In this document: positions 44,887 to 53,097 of the stretch, in pieces
Numbering within the stretch: position 1 is the stretch's first letter
Layout of the letters: every line of letters starts with the position of its first letter
NCBI RefSeq assembly: GCF_015163075.1
Contig: NZ_JADDXU010000004.1
Location: 372,001-436,000, forward strand
From: Streptomyces justiciae
GTDB lineage: Bacteria > Actinomycetota > Actinomycetes > Streptomycetales > Streptomycetaceae
DNA: 64,000 nt
Reading direction: 5' to 3'
The notes under the pieces: generated by a model
Database searches by the model: none
Seen by the model: only the letters and a program-made list of their open reading frames with translations
What the model was told of the DNA's origin: nothing
Program-made: the position numbers and the translations under genes

Positions 44887-46710
44887 TCAGACGGACTGCA
44901 TGGCACGCAGGACGTCGACCAGGCCGGAGCCCTGGTAGTGCCGTTCCCGGCCCAGGTCCGTCGCCGTCCGGCACAAGATCTGCTTGACCTGCTCCGGGCG
45001 CCCGATCAGCTCCCGGTTGCGGGCCAGCACCATCGCGGCCGCCCCGCTCACATGCGCCGCCGCCTGACTGGTGCCGTGCAGCGCGGCGATGCCCTGGTCG
45101 GGCACGGGTCCGTCGATGTCCTCGCCCGGCGCCAGCAGGTCGGGCTTCGGGCGGCCGTCGCCGGTGGGGCCGCGGCTGGAGAAGTAACTGACGCCGTGGC
45201 GGTGCGGATTGCTGCGGTGCGTGGAGCCGACCGTGATGACGGACTCGGCGTTCCCGGGATCGGAGATGCTCGCACCGCGGTAGTCCTTGCCCAGGGTGTG
45301 CACGGCTCCCGCGTATCCGGAGTTGCCGGCCGCGGCGACGACCACGACACCGGAGCGGACCAGGCGGTCGCACTCGATGCACACCGGCGTCCAGCCGGTG
45401 GAGTGGCTCGCCACGTCGTGCGGCACCGACAGGCTGAGGTTGACGCCCGCGATGACGAACCGTCCGGCCTGCTCGTTGATGTACCGGATGGCCTGAAGAG
45501 CCGTCACGATGGAGAACTCGTCCCCCGACCCCGCGTCGCCCAGGACCCGGAAGTCGTACAGCTGGATCCGCGGGCAGATGCCGCGGAACTCCTCCTCGGG
45601 ACGCGGCCACCAGCCACCGATGATCCCGGCGATGTGGGTGCCGTGCGGATCGACCGGGGTCGTGTACTGCTGGTAGCGCGGGACCACCGAAGGCTGCGCC
45701 GTGGCGGTGACCTGGGCGAGGTCGATCTCGGCGTACGGCAGGGCCTCGGGCCAGTCGATCCGTCCGTCGTTCAACGCGTCGAGGGACAGGGTCCTGCGTA
45801 CGCCGACGAAGTTGAAGGCACGGGGGATGCGTGAGCGCAGGGGCATCGGCTCCGGCTTGGTCGTGGTGTCCCAGTCGTAGAAGGCGGGGTGCCTGGCGTC
45901 GATGCCGCTGTCGACGACGGCCCAGCCGATCGCACTGCAGTCCACGGAGAAGACCTGCTCGGCGGCGTCGGCCTTGATGGTGGCCCGGGACCGCACGACC
46001 GCCGAGGACGCCTGCCGGTTGGCCGTCACGGAGAGGATGGGGTACCGCTGCCGGCGGTCGAGGACACCCTGGGCCCCCGGATCCACGGCGGGTTCGGTGT
46101 CCGCCTCCTCCAGACGGACGCCGGTCAGCATCCCGGCCACTTCGGCGCAGACTGCCTTGTCCGACGGCCGTTTGCCGACCAGCGCCGGATTCGACTCCGC
46201 GACGATGGCGGCCAGCAGCCTGAGGAACCACCGCTGGTGCCGGGTGCGCTCCTGGCGTCTCGCGGAGTTGTCGTGCACGTCGCTGGCCCGCTGCCGGACC
46301 GCGCCGGGCCCTGCCGTGCCCGGGTCGTCCTCCCGCAGCGCGTCCGCGACGCCGGCGCCGCCCAGCTTCCGCGCCAGCTTGTTCACGTCGCGCAGGACAC
46401 GGTTGAGGTTGGTCTTCGGCAGCACGGTCTGGACGACCTCGCGCAGGGTCAGCTTCGCCGCGATGAAGCTGCCGGACGCGATCGGCTGGGTGTCGCCCAT
46501 CATGTGCAGGTCCCGGAAGCTCTGCAGGATCTGCTGGACACCGTGTTCCTCGTTGATGGCGAGGATCAGGTCCTCGCGCGGCTCCGTCGCGTCCTCGGGC
46601 GGGTGCGCGAGGGCCAGCAGGGCGTCGAACCGTACGGGACAGTCCGTCGCCCAGGGAACGGGCCGGGGACCCTTGCCGTAGAAGAGCTCTTCGAGCTTCT
46701 TTCGGTCCAT
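44887..46710 (-). CDS. Cytoplasmic S8 (subtilisin-type) serine peptidase with N-terminal extension
   Basis: The 607-residue protein has the subtilase triad: Asp in GWAVVDSGIDARHP (about residue 267), His in DPHGTHIAGIIGG (about 365) and Ser in LHGTSQAAAHVSGAAA (about 550). No signal peptide or membrane helix is present, unlike most secreted subtilases. The N-terminal 250 residues are predicted helical, contain a dense charged region (residues about 100-170) and match no domain I recognise; they may bind a partner or act as a sensor. It is the first gene of the operon with the MBL-fold and patatin genes. A GTG at 46722 is an alternative start. Confidence 0.85.
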   Translation of the reverse strand: MDRKKLEELFYGKGPRPVPWATDCPVRFDALLALAHPPEDATEPREDLILAINEEHGVQQILQSFRDLHMMGDTQPIASGSFIAAKLTLREVVQTVLPKTNLNRVLRDVNKLARKLGGAGVADALREDDPGTAGPGAVRQRASDVHDNSARRQERTRHQRWFLRLLAAIVAESNPALVGKRPSDKAVCAEVAGMLTGVRLEEADTEPAVDPGAQGVLDRRQRYPILSVTANRQASSAVVRSRATIKADAAEQVFSVDCSAIGWAVVDSGIDARHPAFYDWDTTTKPEPMPLRSRIPRAFNFVGVRRTLSLDALNDGRIDWPEALPYAEIDLAQVTATAQPSVVPRYQQYTTPVDPHGTHIAGIIGGWWPRPEEEFRGICPRIQLYDFRVLGDAGSGDEFSIVTALQAIRYINEQAGRFVIAGVNLSLSVPHDVASHSTGWTPVCIECDRLVRSGVVVVAAAGNSGYAGAVHTLGKDYRGASISDPGNAESVITVGSTHRSNPHRHGVSYFSSRGPTGDGRPKPDLLAPGEDIDGPVPDQGIAALHGTSQAAAHVSGAAAMVLARNRELIGRPEQVKQILCRTATDLGRERHYQGSGLVDVLRAMQSV

Positions 46711-46741
46711 CGGGGGCCTCACCAGGGTCAGGTGCCGGTGC

Positions 46742-46771
46742 GGATGCTGATCTCCCAGCTGCGCAGCATCC
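46742..46771. promoter_or_regulatory. Inverted repeat in the leader of the subtilase operon
   Basis: GGATGCTG (46742-46749) and CAGCATCC (46764-46771) are perfect 8-bp arms around a 14-base loop, 32 bp before the subtilase start. It may be a regulator site or mRNA hairpin. Confidence 0.4.
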
Positions 46772-46837
46772 CCGGGTGCTCGACCTCAGTGTGGAGCGCG
46801 GGGGAGGAGCCCCACAGGGCAGAAGCGCCCACATCCC

Positions 46838-46859
46838 GCAGGGGTAGCGTTACCCCTGC
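46838..46859 (-). terminator. Terminator hairpin at the LuxR-type regulator stop
   Basis: A perfect 9-bp stem (46838-46846 with 46851-46859) with a GCGT loop spans the TAA of the regulator gene and separates it from the subtilase operon, implying that the operon has its own promoter in 46711-46837. Confidence 0.55.
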
Positions 46860-47479
46860 CAGGAGGCCGCGGGGATGATGTCGTGCGTCAGGGCGAAGCG
46901 GGTCAGGTCGGCCCGGCGCCGGGAGCCGACCTTGTCGCGCAGCCGGTCCAGATGGGAATGCACGGTGTGCTCGCTGATGCCCAGCCGGGCGGCGATGGCG
47001 TGATCCGTCTCCCCGTGCGCGATCAGCTCCAGGATCTGCCGCTCCCGATGCGTGACATGGCACGACGGCTCGGTGTCCGGACGGACCGCGAGATCCGCGG
47101 AGACGTACGAGCAGCCGTCGGCCACGAGCCGGACGGCGGCCAGCAGTTCGGCCTCGTCGGCCTGTCGGCTGAGGCAGCCGCGGGCGCCCGCGCGCATCGC
47201 GGGCACGGCGTGGTTCTCCCGCGCGGAGCAGAACACGACGACCGCCACACCGCCGGCGGCGAGCCGCCCCACCACCTGTGCCAGGCACACGGGCGTCAGC
47301 TGGAGGTCCACCAGCGCGACGTCACCCGCCGCGAGGGCACGTGCCGCCTCGTCGGCAGACCGGGTGGCGAGGACGAGCGTGAGCCCGTCGGCGCCTTCGA
47401 TCGCCTGGGCCACGCCGCTGCGGAGGAGCGGACAGTCGCCTACGACGGCGACCTTCCTCGCTTCCGCCCGCATCGCCAC
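46850..47479 (-). CDS. Orphan LuxR-type response-regulator-like transcription factor, atypical receiver
   Basis: The 209-residue protein has a receiver-like domain (about 1-120) and a LuxR helix-turn-helix (about 140-200, THRERQILELIAHGETDHAIAARL). The receiver keeps the central Asp (ALVDLQL) and the Ser in VVFCSA, but the first acidic position reads VVGDC with only one Asp and the conserved Lys after the fifth strand appears as Arg in GCLSRQ, so phosphorylation may be lost. No histidine kinase is adjacent. It is upstream of the subtilase operon on the same strand with a hairpin in between. Confidence 0.82.
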   Translation of the reverse strand: MAMRAEARKVAVVGDCPLLRSGVAQAIEGADGLTLVLATRSADEAARALAAGDVALVDLQLTPVCLAQVVGRLAAGGVAVVVFCSARENHAVPAMRAGARGCLSRQADEAELLAAVRLVADGCSYVSADLAVRPDTEPSCHVTHRERQILELIAHGETDHAIAARLGISEHTVHSHLDRLRDKVGSRRRADLTRFALTHDIIPAASWQG

Positions 47480-47595
47480 CTCACTCCGCCCGGGCCGCCG
47501 CCCCCGGCGGCGGGCATGGCCTCAGAGCTCCAGTGTTGTGCCTCCGGGGCGGACCGGCATGCGGAGGGCGGTACGACCGTCGTGGGGAGTCCGGG

Positions 47596-48855
47596 TCAGC
47601 GGAGGCTCGCGCGGCGGCCCGACAAGGCGATGAGGGCGAGCACGGCGAGGAGGATGCCGGCGAACCAGGTCATGACCGTGACCGAGGAGAAGCCGAGGGT
47701 GGCCACCCCGATGCCGATCGCCGGGAGCGTCAGTCCGAGGTAGGCGATGAGGAACAGACCGGCCAGCGCCTCGCCGCGGTGCTCGGGCACGGCCAGGGCG
47801 GCGACGGTGCCGAGGGAGGCCTTGAACAGCACGCCCGCCCCGATGCCGGCGACCACACCGCCCGCGAGGAAGGCGGCCAGGCCGGCGGTGTGCATACCGG
47901 CGACGAGCGTCACCACGCCGACCGCCTGTGCGGCCTGCCCGAGCCGGCTCTTCGCCGCGGTGGACAGGCGTGAGGTCAGGCTCTGTGCGGTGGCGGCGCC
48001 GCCGAAGACCATGAAGACGATCGCTCCGGCCAGGGCGCGGGAGGGGTGGTGCAGGGTGCCGGCCACGAAACCGGGGGCGACGGAGGTGAACAGGCCGAAG
48101 ACCGCGAAGGAGGCGAAGGCGCCCGCGGCGGCGACGAGGTAGCCGGCCCGGTCGCCGTGGTCGAGGCTGATGCGCTGCGGGCGGTAGGAGGGCCGGACGA
48201 ACTGCTCCTCGACCGTCTCCGGCGACAGTGCGACGGCGACCAGCGCGAGCACCAGCAGGGCAGCGAAGACGAGGTACGGGGTGTGCAGGGGGACGGCGAC
48301 GAACTGGGCGAGGAGTCCGGCGATGAGGGCGCCGACCCCGAGGCCGCCGATGTTCGCGCCGGTCGACACCAGCTCGAAGCGCTGGGTCGATGCCTGCGGA
48401 CGGTGGGCGGCGTGCAGTTCCTGGAGGTGGGCGGTGGCCGTGGCGGTGATCATCCCGACCCCGAGACCGGTGATGAACCGGGCGGCCAGCAGCACCGGTA
48501 GCGCGGAGCTGCTGAGGAAGAGGACCGCGGCGAGCAGTTCCAGCGCGAGCGCCGGCAGCAGGATCTTCTTGCGGCCGACCCAGTCGGAGACGTGCCCGGC
48601 CAGCAGCAGGCTGACGACGACGCCGACCGCGTAGACGGCGAACACGACGGTGACCATGAAGGTGGAGAAGCCGTCGCGTGCCATGTACAGCGGATACAGC
48701 GGCGTGGGAACGGTGGAGAACGCCATCGCGGTGAGGAAGGCGAAGGCGACGAGGCCGAAGCCGATGCCGTGGCGCCGGGCGCCGGCCTGGGGCCGCATCG
48801 CCGTGCGGCGGCTTGGGGTGACGGGCCGCTGCTGGGTGGACGCCGTGTGGCTCAT
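47596..48855 (-). CDS. Major facilitator superfamily transporter
   Basis: The 419-residue product has twelve predicted membrane helices and MFS signatures: VSDWVGRKKILL between helices 2 and 3 and a related motif region in the second half. It is probably a drug or metabolite exporter. ATG 48855 with GGAGGC is the start; the frame extends to 48867. It is divergent from a LysR-type gene, whose probable binding box lies in the intergenic region. Confidence 0.9.
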   Translation of the reverse strand: MSHTASTQQRPVTPSRRTAMRPQAGARRHGIGFGLVAFAFLTAMAFSTVPTPLYPLYMARDGFSTFMVTVVFAVYAVGVVVSLLLAGHVSDWVGRKKILLPALALELLAAVLFLSSSALPVLLAARFITGLGVGMITATATAHLQELHAAHRPQASTQRFELVSTGANIGGLGVGALIAGLLAQFVAVPLHTPYLVFAALLVLALVAVALSPETVEEQFVRPSYRPQRISLDHGDRAGYLVAAAGAFASFAVFGLFTSVAPGFVAGTLHHPSRALAGAIVFMVFGGAATAQSLTSRLSTAAKSRLGQAAQAVGVVTLVAGMHTAGLAAFLAGGVVAGIGAGVLFKASLGTVAALAVPEHRGEALAGLFLIAYLGLTLPAIGIGVATLGFSSVTVMTWFAGILLAVLALIALSGRRASLR

Positions 48856-48944
48856 GGGAGCCTCCAACCGAAGAAGGTGGGTGAACGCTCAACAGTGTTG
48901 CGCCGCCCGATCATCGCGTCCAACGCAAGTAGAAGACAGTGACC

Positions 48945-48959
48945 ATCTCTCTGAGAGAT
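48945..48959. promoter_or_regulatory. LysR-type binding box between the MFS and LysR genes
   Basis: ATCTCTCTGAGAGAT is a palindrome with 7-bp arms that fits the T-N11-A pattern of LysR-type sites. It lies 10 bp before the LysR start and 89 bp before the MFS start. Confidence 0.75.
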
Positions 48960-48969
48960 AGTTGGGCGC

Positions 48970-49854
48970 ATGGAACTGCGCCAGCTCGAGTACTTCGTCG
49001 CCGTCGCCGAGGAGAAGAACTTCACCCGCGCCGCCGCCCGGCTGCACATCGTGCAGTCCGCGGTCTCCGCCACGATCAAGGCCCTGGAGCGCGAACTGGG
49101 CGCCCCGCTGCTGGACCGCAACTCCAAGCGGGTACTGCTCACCGACGCCGGCGCCGCCCTGCTGCCGCGGGCCCACGCCACACTCGACGCCGCGCGCGAG
49201 GCCGCCGATGCCGTCGCCGAGGTCCACGGCGGACTACGGGGCACGCTGCGCCTGGGCACGCTGACCTCGGTCCGCCTCATCGACCTCCCGGGACTGCTCG
49301 GCGAGTTCCACCGACGTCACCCCGGTGTGCTGCTCCAGACCTCCGCGGCGCCCTCCGGCTCCCAGGGCCTGGTCGACGCCCTGCTGGACCGGCGTCTGGA
49401 CCTCGCCTTCGTCTCCCTGCCCGGCCCGCCGCCGGCCGGCCTCACCCTGATCGACCTGACCTCCTCGGTGCTCGACCTGGTCGTCCCGGTGGGCCATCCG
49501 CTGGCGGAGCGCCACAGCGTGCCGCTCGCCGAACTGGCGGGCCTGGACTTCGTCGACTCCCCGGTGGGCTACGGCAACCGGTCGGTGGTCGACCGCGCCT
49601 TCGCCGCCGCCTCGCTGGCCCGCCGTGTCGCCGTCGAGATCACCGACATCAGCACCGGCGTGGACTTCGTTCGCAACGGCCTGGGCGTCGCCCTGCTGCC
49701 CCGGTTCATCCTGGGCGACGCCCCCGGGGTGGTCACCCTGACCGTCGACGACGCGGACCTGGAGTGGCCGCTGTCCCTCGCCGCCGCGGCCGACCGCCGA
49801 CCCGGGGCGGCGGCGCGAGCGATGGTCGCGCTGGCCCGCGAACGCGTCGCCTGA
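48970..49854 (+). CDS. LysR-family transcriptional regulator
   Basis: The 294-residue protein has the N-terminal winged helix of LysR regulators (about 1-62, MELRQLEYFVAVAEEKNFTR) and a substrate-binding C-terminal domain (about 90-290). The ligand cannot be predicted. It is divergent from the MFS exporter gene and probably controls it through the ATCTCTC palindrome; autoregulation is also likely. Confidence 0.93.
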   Translation: MELRQLEYFVAVAEEKNFTRAAARLHIVQSAVSATIKALERELGAPLLDRNSKRVLLTDAGAALLPRAHATLDAAREAADAVAEVHGGLRGTLRLGTLTSVRLIDLPGLLGEFHRRHPGVLLQTSAAPSGSQGLVDALLDRRLDLAFVSLPGPPPAGLTLIDLTSSVLDLVVPVGHPLAERHSVPLAELAGLDFVDSPVGYGNRSVVDRAFAAASLARRVAVEITDISTGVDFVRNGLGVALLPRFILGDAPGVVTLTVDDADLEWPLSLAAAADRRPGAAARAMVALARERVA

Positions 49855-49910
49855 CCGGCGTCGACGCCGAGAGGCCGGTGGATATTGACCGCCCAGCTCC
49901 TGCGGTCCGG

Positions 49911-51101
49911 TCAGTTCCGTGCCGCCAGCCGGTCGAGCAGCAGGCCGCTCATGGCGCGCACGCCGTGACCGATCGCCCGCTCGTCGGCGGCGAAGTCGGG
50001 AGTGTGCGGTGCGCCGTTCATCCCCGCCTCGGCGTCCGCGACGCCCAGGTAGAACTGCGCGCCCGGCGCCTGGTCGAGGAACAGCGCGAAATCCTCGCAG
50101 TTGAAAGGCCACGACGCCCGGCCCCACAGCACGGATTCCGGCCCCAGCGCCGCGCTCAGGTACCGGCCCGCCGCCGTGCTCAGCTCCGCCGAGTTCACCA
50201 TCGCGGGGAACGGATCGCCCGGGAACTCGACGTGTCCGCCCGCCGCCTCCGCGAGCCGGCTGATCCGCGCGCGCAGTCCGGGAAGCCGCTCATGCGGCCA
50301 GACCCGCAGATGCACGTGGGCGACGGACGTCCCGTCGGGCGTCTGCTCGGTCCACTGGGCCAGGGACACGGATTCCTGGATCGACGCCGCGGCCTCGGGC
50401 TCCACCAGTGCGTGGAAGCGCGCGTGGTAGTCGGCAAGGCTCTGCGGGAATCCGACGGTTCCCAGCTCCCCGACCTCGGCCGCGACGGCGGCGAGGGCCG
50501 CGTCGTCGTCGCCGCCCGGCAGCACGATCCGGGCGTGGTCGAGCCCGGGCAGTCCGTAACCGGGGGACACCCCGATGGTGCCGGAGGGGTACGGGCTGCA
50601 GTGCAGGGCGTAGAACTCGCGGGGCGCGAGCCTTTGCACCAGGCCGGTCTCCAGCATCGCGGCCGCACCGTGCAGTGGCTCCTCGGCCGGCTGGAAGACG
50701 AACACCAGCCGACCGCGCACCGGTTCGGAGCCCTGCGCCAGCGTCCGGGCGACGCCGACGCCGATCGCGGTGTGCAGGTCGTGCCCGCACAGGTGCGCGA
50801 CGCCGGGGACGCGGGAGGCGAATCCCTCGTCGAAGACCCTGTCCGAACGCGGGATGGGCAACACGTTCCGCTCCGCGTCCACGGCGTCCATGTCCGCCCG
50901 GTACGCCACGGTCGGGCCATCCGCCGAACCGTCGAGCACCGCGAGGACTCCGTGCCCACCGACACCGGTCGTCACCTCGAGCCCCGCCGCACGCAGCTGC
51001 TCCGCCACCAGCCCGGCCGTCTCCCGCTCCTCACCGGCGAGTTCGGGGCGACGGTGGATCTCCCGGCGCAGCTCGATCAGTTCTTCGTCAAGATTCGTCA
51101 C
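49911..51101 (-). CDS. M20-family amidohydrolase (hippurate hydrolase/aminoacylase type)
   Basis: The roughly 396-residue enzyme has the M20D metal ligands: YRADMDA, HLCGHDLHTA, FQPAEE and a later His in HTPDFAA. The lid domain in the middle is present. Such enzymes release amino acids from N-acyl forms. The start is uncertain: the frame is open to 51296, but that region overlaps the strong leader of the plus-strand gene; GTG at 51101 (before TNLDEELIELRREIHRRPE) matches the start of the family. Confidence 0.85.
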   Translation of the reverse strand: MTNLDEELIELRREIHRRPELAGEERETAGLVAEQLRAAGLEVTTGVGGHGVLAVLDGSADGPTVAYRADMDAVDAERNVLPIPRSDRVFDEGFASRVPGVAHLCGHDLHTAIGVGVARTLAQGSEPVRGRLVFVFQPAEEPLHGAAAMLETGLVQRLAPREFYALHCSPYPSGTIGVSPGYGLPGLDHARIVLPGGDDDAALAAVAAEVGELGTVGFPQSLADYHARFHALVEPEAAASIQESVSLAQWTEQTPDGTSVAHVHLRVWPHERLPGLRARISRLAEAAGGHVEFPGDPFPAMVNSAELSTAAGRYLSAALGPESVLWGRASWPFNCEDFALFLDQAPGAQFYLGVADAEAGMNGAPHTPDFAADERAIGHGVRAMSGLLLDRLAARN

Positions 51102-51232
51102 GGGTGCATGGTGCGCGAAGCCTTCGGTCCCGCGCACCGGCATTTCGGCCCGCGTGCCCGGCGCCGCCGGCTCTGGTCGCACCGTGTCGGCCGTGGGACG
51201 CTGATCTCCGCCCATGACGAGGAGGCTGTCGG

Positions 51233-51631
51233 ATGGTCTACGCGGCGCCCATGGCGAGAAGCACTGTGCAGCCGGCCGTCCATGAGCTGATGGCACAGTG
51301 CTCCTCTGCCCGTGAGCTCGACACCACGGTGACCTTGGGCGGGGACGGCTTCACGCTGTGCGCCCACGTCCGCGTACGACAGCTGACGCGCGATCAGATG
51401 CAAGTCGCGCTGGCCTGCTGGGTCGTCAACACGGACGCGGCTCGCACCTTGGGCGGCCACCCGCCGGCGAAGGACGAATACCGGCTCCCGCCGGACGGCA
51501 CGGCCGTACCGGACGAGGACTTCACCGGTCGGGTGATGGACCACCTGGCCGTCTGCCTGCACGCCCTCGATGTCCCGCACTCCGACCCGGACGGCCACCT
51601 CGCCATCACCGTCCCTCGCACCGCTTCTTGA
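51233..51631 (+). CDS. Hypothetical protein
   Basis: The 132-residue product is not recognised. It has no signal peptide or membrane segment and is mixed alpha/beta in appearance, with VTLGGDGFTLCAHVRVRQLT as a likely beta-hairpin. A GAGGAGG eight bases before the ATG at 51233 is a textbook ribosome-binding site and supports it as a real gene. It is divergent from the M20 gene and converges on the GH91 gene with 13 bp between the stops. Confidence 0.7.
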   Translation: MVYAAPMARSTVQPAVHELMAQCSSARELDTTVTLGGDGFTLCAHVRVRQLTRDQMQVALACWVVNTDAARTLGGHPPAKDEYRLPPDGTAVPDEDFTGRVMDHLAVCLHALDVPHSDPDGHLAITVPRTAS

Positions 51632-51644
51632 GGGGCGTGCGGCC

Positions 51645-52826
51645 TCAGGGTGTCGCCACGAGCTTGTAGTCGTTGGTGTACGCCTGGAGTTGGGACTGCG
51701 CCGCGCTGTAGAGGAGCTTCGTGTCGGTGGAGGACGGGTCGAGGACCACCTTGATGTCGAGGTTGGCCTTGATGTGGTTGGTGGCCAGGTAATTGCGGGC
51801 GCCGCCGGCGACGAGGACGATCGTCGGGGCGGCCCCGGCGGGGGTGATGGCGGTGGCCGGGACGGAGAAGGAGAAGTGGTTCGCGGTGACGGCGTTGTCG
51901 TCGCCGTTGATGTGGACCAGGCCGTAGAGGTCGTCGTAGCGGGTGCTGGTGCCGTCGCCGTACACGCGGCGGAAGTGGTTGCCCGAGATCAGGTTCTCCG
52001 AGCTGCCCTCGGTCAGGGCGATCATGCTGGGGAAGTTGCTCAGCAACTTGTTCGCGGAGATGGTGCAGCGGTTGGCGTTGCGGAGGGTGATGTTGCAGGC
52101 CCACAGGATGGTGTTGCCGGAGATGAGGACGCCTTCGGCGTTCTCCGCGAAGACCGAGTAGCCCGCCCAGGCGCTGATCAGGTAGTTGTTGGTGATCTTC
52201 GCGACCTGTGAGGCCCCGGTGAGCGAGATCGAAGTGCCGCACTCGGCCACGAAGTTGTTGGTGAAGCTGCACGCGTCCGCGCCCTGCACCACCATGGCCT
52301 GGGTGAGGTAGACGAAGCCCATTCCCTCGAAGCGCAGCGAGTCGTTGTCGGACTGCACCGAGATGCCGATCTTGTGGTTGCCCTCCACGTACGGCTTGGT
52401 GGACGCCACGCCGTCGATGCAGAAGTCCTGGAAGACGATGGCGTTGAGCCGGCCGACCGTACCGGGCGCCCCGGAACGCTTGACCAGGAACGCCTCGTTG
52501 GTGCCGTCGGTGTGCTGGACCCGGATGTGGCTGGAGCCGGGCTGCACCTCATACCAGCTGCTGGTGTCGGCGGTGTCGTCGTGGATGGCCCGGGACAGGA
52601 AGCCGTGCCCGGAGCCCTTGATCGTCAGGAAGCTGATGTCGATGACGACCCGGGTTAGCAGGTCGTAGTGGCCCGGCGGGATGTAGATGACGGCGCCGGG
52701 TCTGGTGTTCTGGGTGGTCTGGTTCGCCTTGATGTCGGCGATGATCTCGTTGATCACCTTCCCGATGTCGGTGTGCGGGGAGACGCTGCCGTTGAAGGTG
52801 GTGACGTCGTAGACGGTGTTCGCCAC
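51645..52826 (-). CDS. GH91 beta-helix enzyme: inulin fructotransferase or difructose-anhydride hydrolase
   Basis: The 393-residue right-handed beta-helix protein matches the GH91 family from its start: ANTVYDVTTFNG, DIGKVINEIIADIK, RPGAVIYIPPGHYDL, GHGFLSRAI and GMGFVYLTQAMVVQGADA are family segments known from inulin fructotransferases, which cut inulin to cyclic difructose anhydrides (DFA I or III). Homologous DFA hydrolases share the fold. No signal peptide is present although the secreted fructotransferases have one. Candidate acids are Glu228 and Glu231 in FAENAEG; the Asp partner could not be assigned by eye. GTG start with GGAAGGACC. It is the last gene of the importer operon, after a 64-codon Tat-signal-like ORF. 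Confidence 0.85.
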   Translation of the reverse strand: MANTVYDVTTFNGSVSPHTDIGKVINEIIADIKANQTTQNTRPGAVIYIPPGHYDLLTRVVIDISFLTIKGSGHGFLSRAIHDDTADTSSWYEVQPGSSHIRVQHTDGTNEAFLVKRSGAPGTVGRLNAIVFQDFCIDGVASTKPYVEGNHKIGISVQSDNDSLRFEGMGFVYLTQAMVVQGADACSFTNNFVAECGTSISLTGASQVAKITNNYLISAWAGYSVFAENAEGVLISGNTILWACNITLRNANRCTISANKLLSNFPSMIALTEGSSENLISGNHFRRVYGDGTSTRYDDLYGLVHINGDDNAVTANHFSFSVPATAITPAGAAPTIVLVAGGARNYLATNHIKANLDIKVVLDPSSTDTKLLYSAAQSQLQAYTNDYKLVATP

Positions 52827-52857
52827 GGGGGTCCTTCCGGTGAGTGGGCGGGTCAGG

Positions 52858-53052
52858 TCAGAGCAGGCCGATGATCGAGGCGTGCGGATGGGCCTTGGCC
52901 TTGTGAGGGTGGGGCTCGGGCTTGTCCGGGGCCGCCGCGGCGGCCGGTTGAGGCGGGGCGGTGGACAGGAACGCCACCGCGGTCAGTGCCGTCACCGCGG
53001 CGCCTCGGAGGAGGGTGCGGCGGGACGGGGCGGGTGGTGGGGCAGGGTGCAT
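52858..53052 (-). CDS. Small Tat-signal-like ORF with His/Pro/Lys-rich tail
   Basis: The 64-residue product has a twin-arginine signal (SRRTLLRG near residue 10), a hydrophobic core to about residue 35 and an AAAAA-type cleavage region, then a short tail EPHPHKAKAHPHASIIGLL. GAGGAGCC lies upstream of its ATG. It ends 31 bp before the GH91 GTG, which has its own ribosome-binding site, and lies in another frame. It looks like the export signal that the GH91 enzyme lacks, separated onto its own cistron, but a genuine small exported peptide cannot be excluded. Confidence 0.6.
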   Translation of the reverse strand: MHPAPPPAPSRRTLLRGAAVTALTAVAFLSTAPPQPAAAAAPDKPEPHPHKAKAHPHASIIGLL

Positions 53053-53097
53053 GACGGCTCCTCACGGAGAAGAGGGGTGGGGCCAGGAAGGCGGGTT

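Noticed and set aside
51102..51296. N-terminal extension of the M20 amidohydrolase
   Set aside because: It overlaps the leader and start of the opposite gene with a strong ribosome-binding site, and family members begin at about 51101.
51645..52826. Pectate lyase identity for the beta-helix protein
   Set aside because: The N-terminal segments match GH91 rather than pectate lyases, and the neighbours act on fructans.
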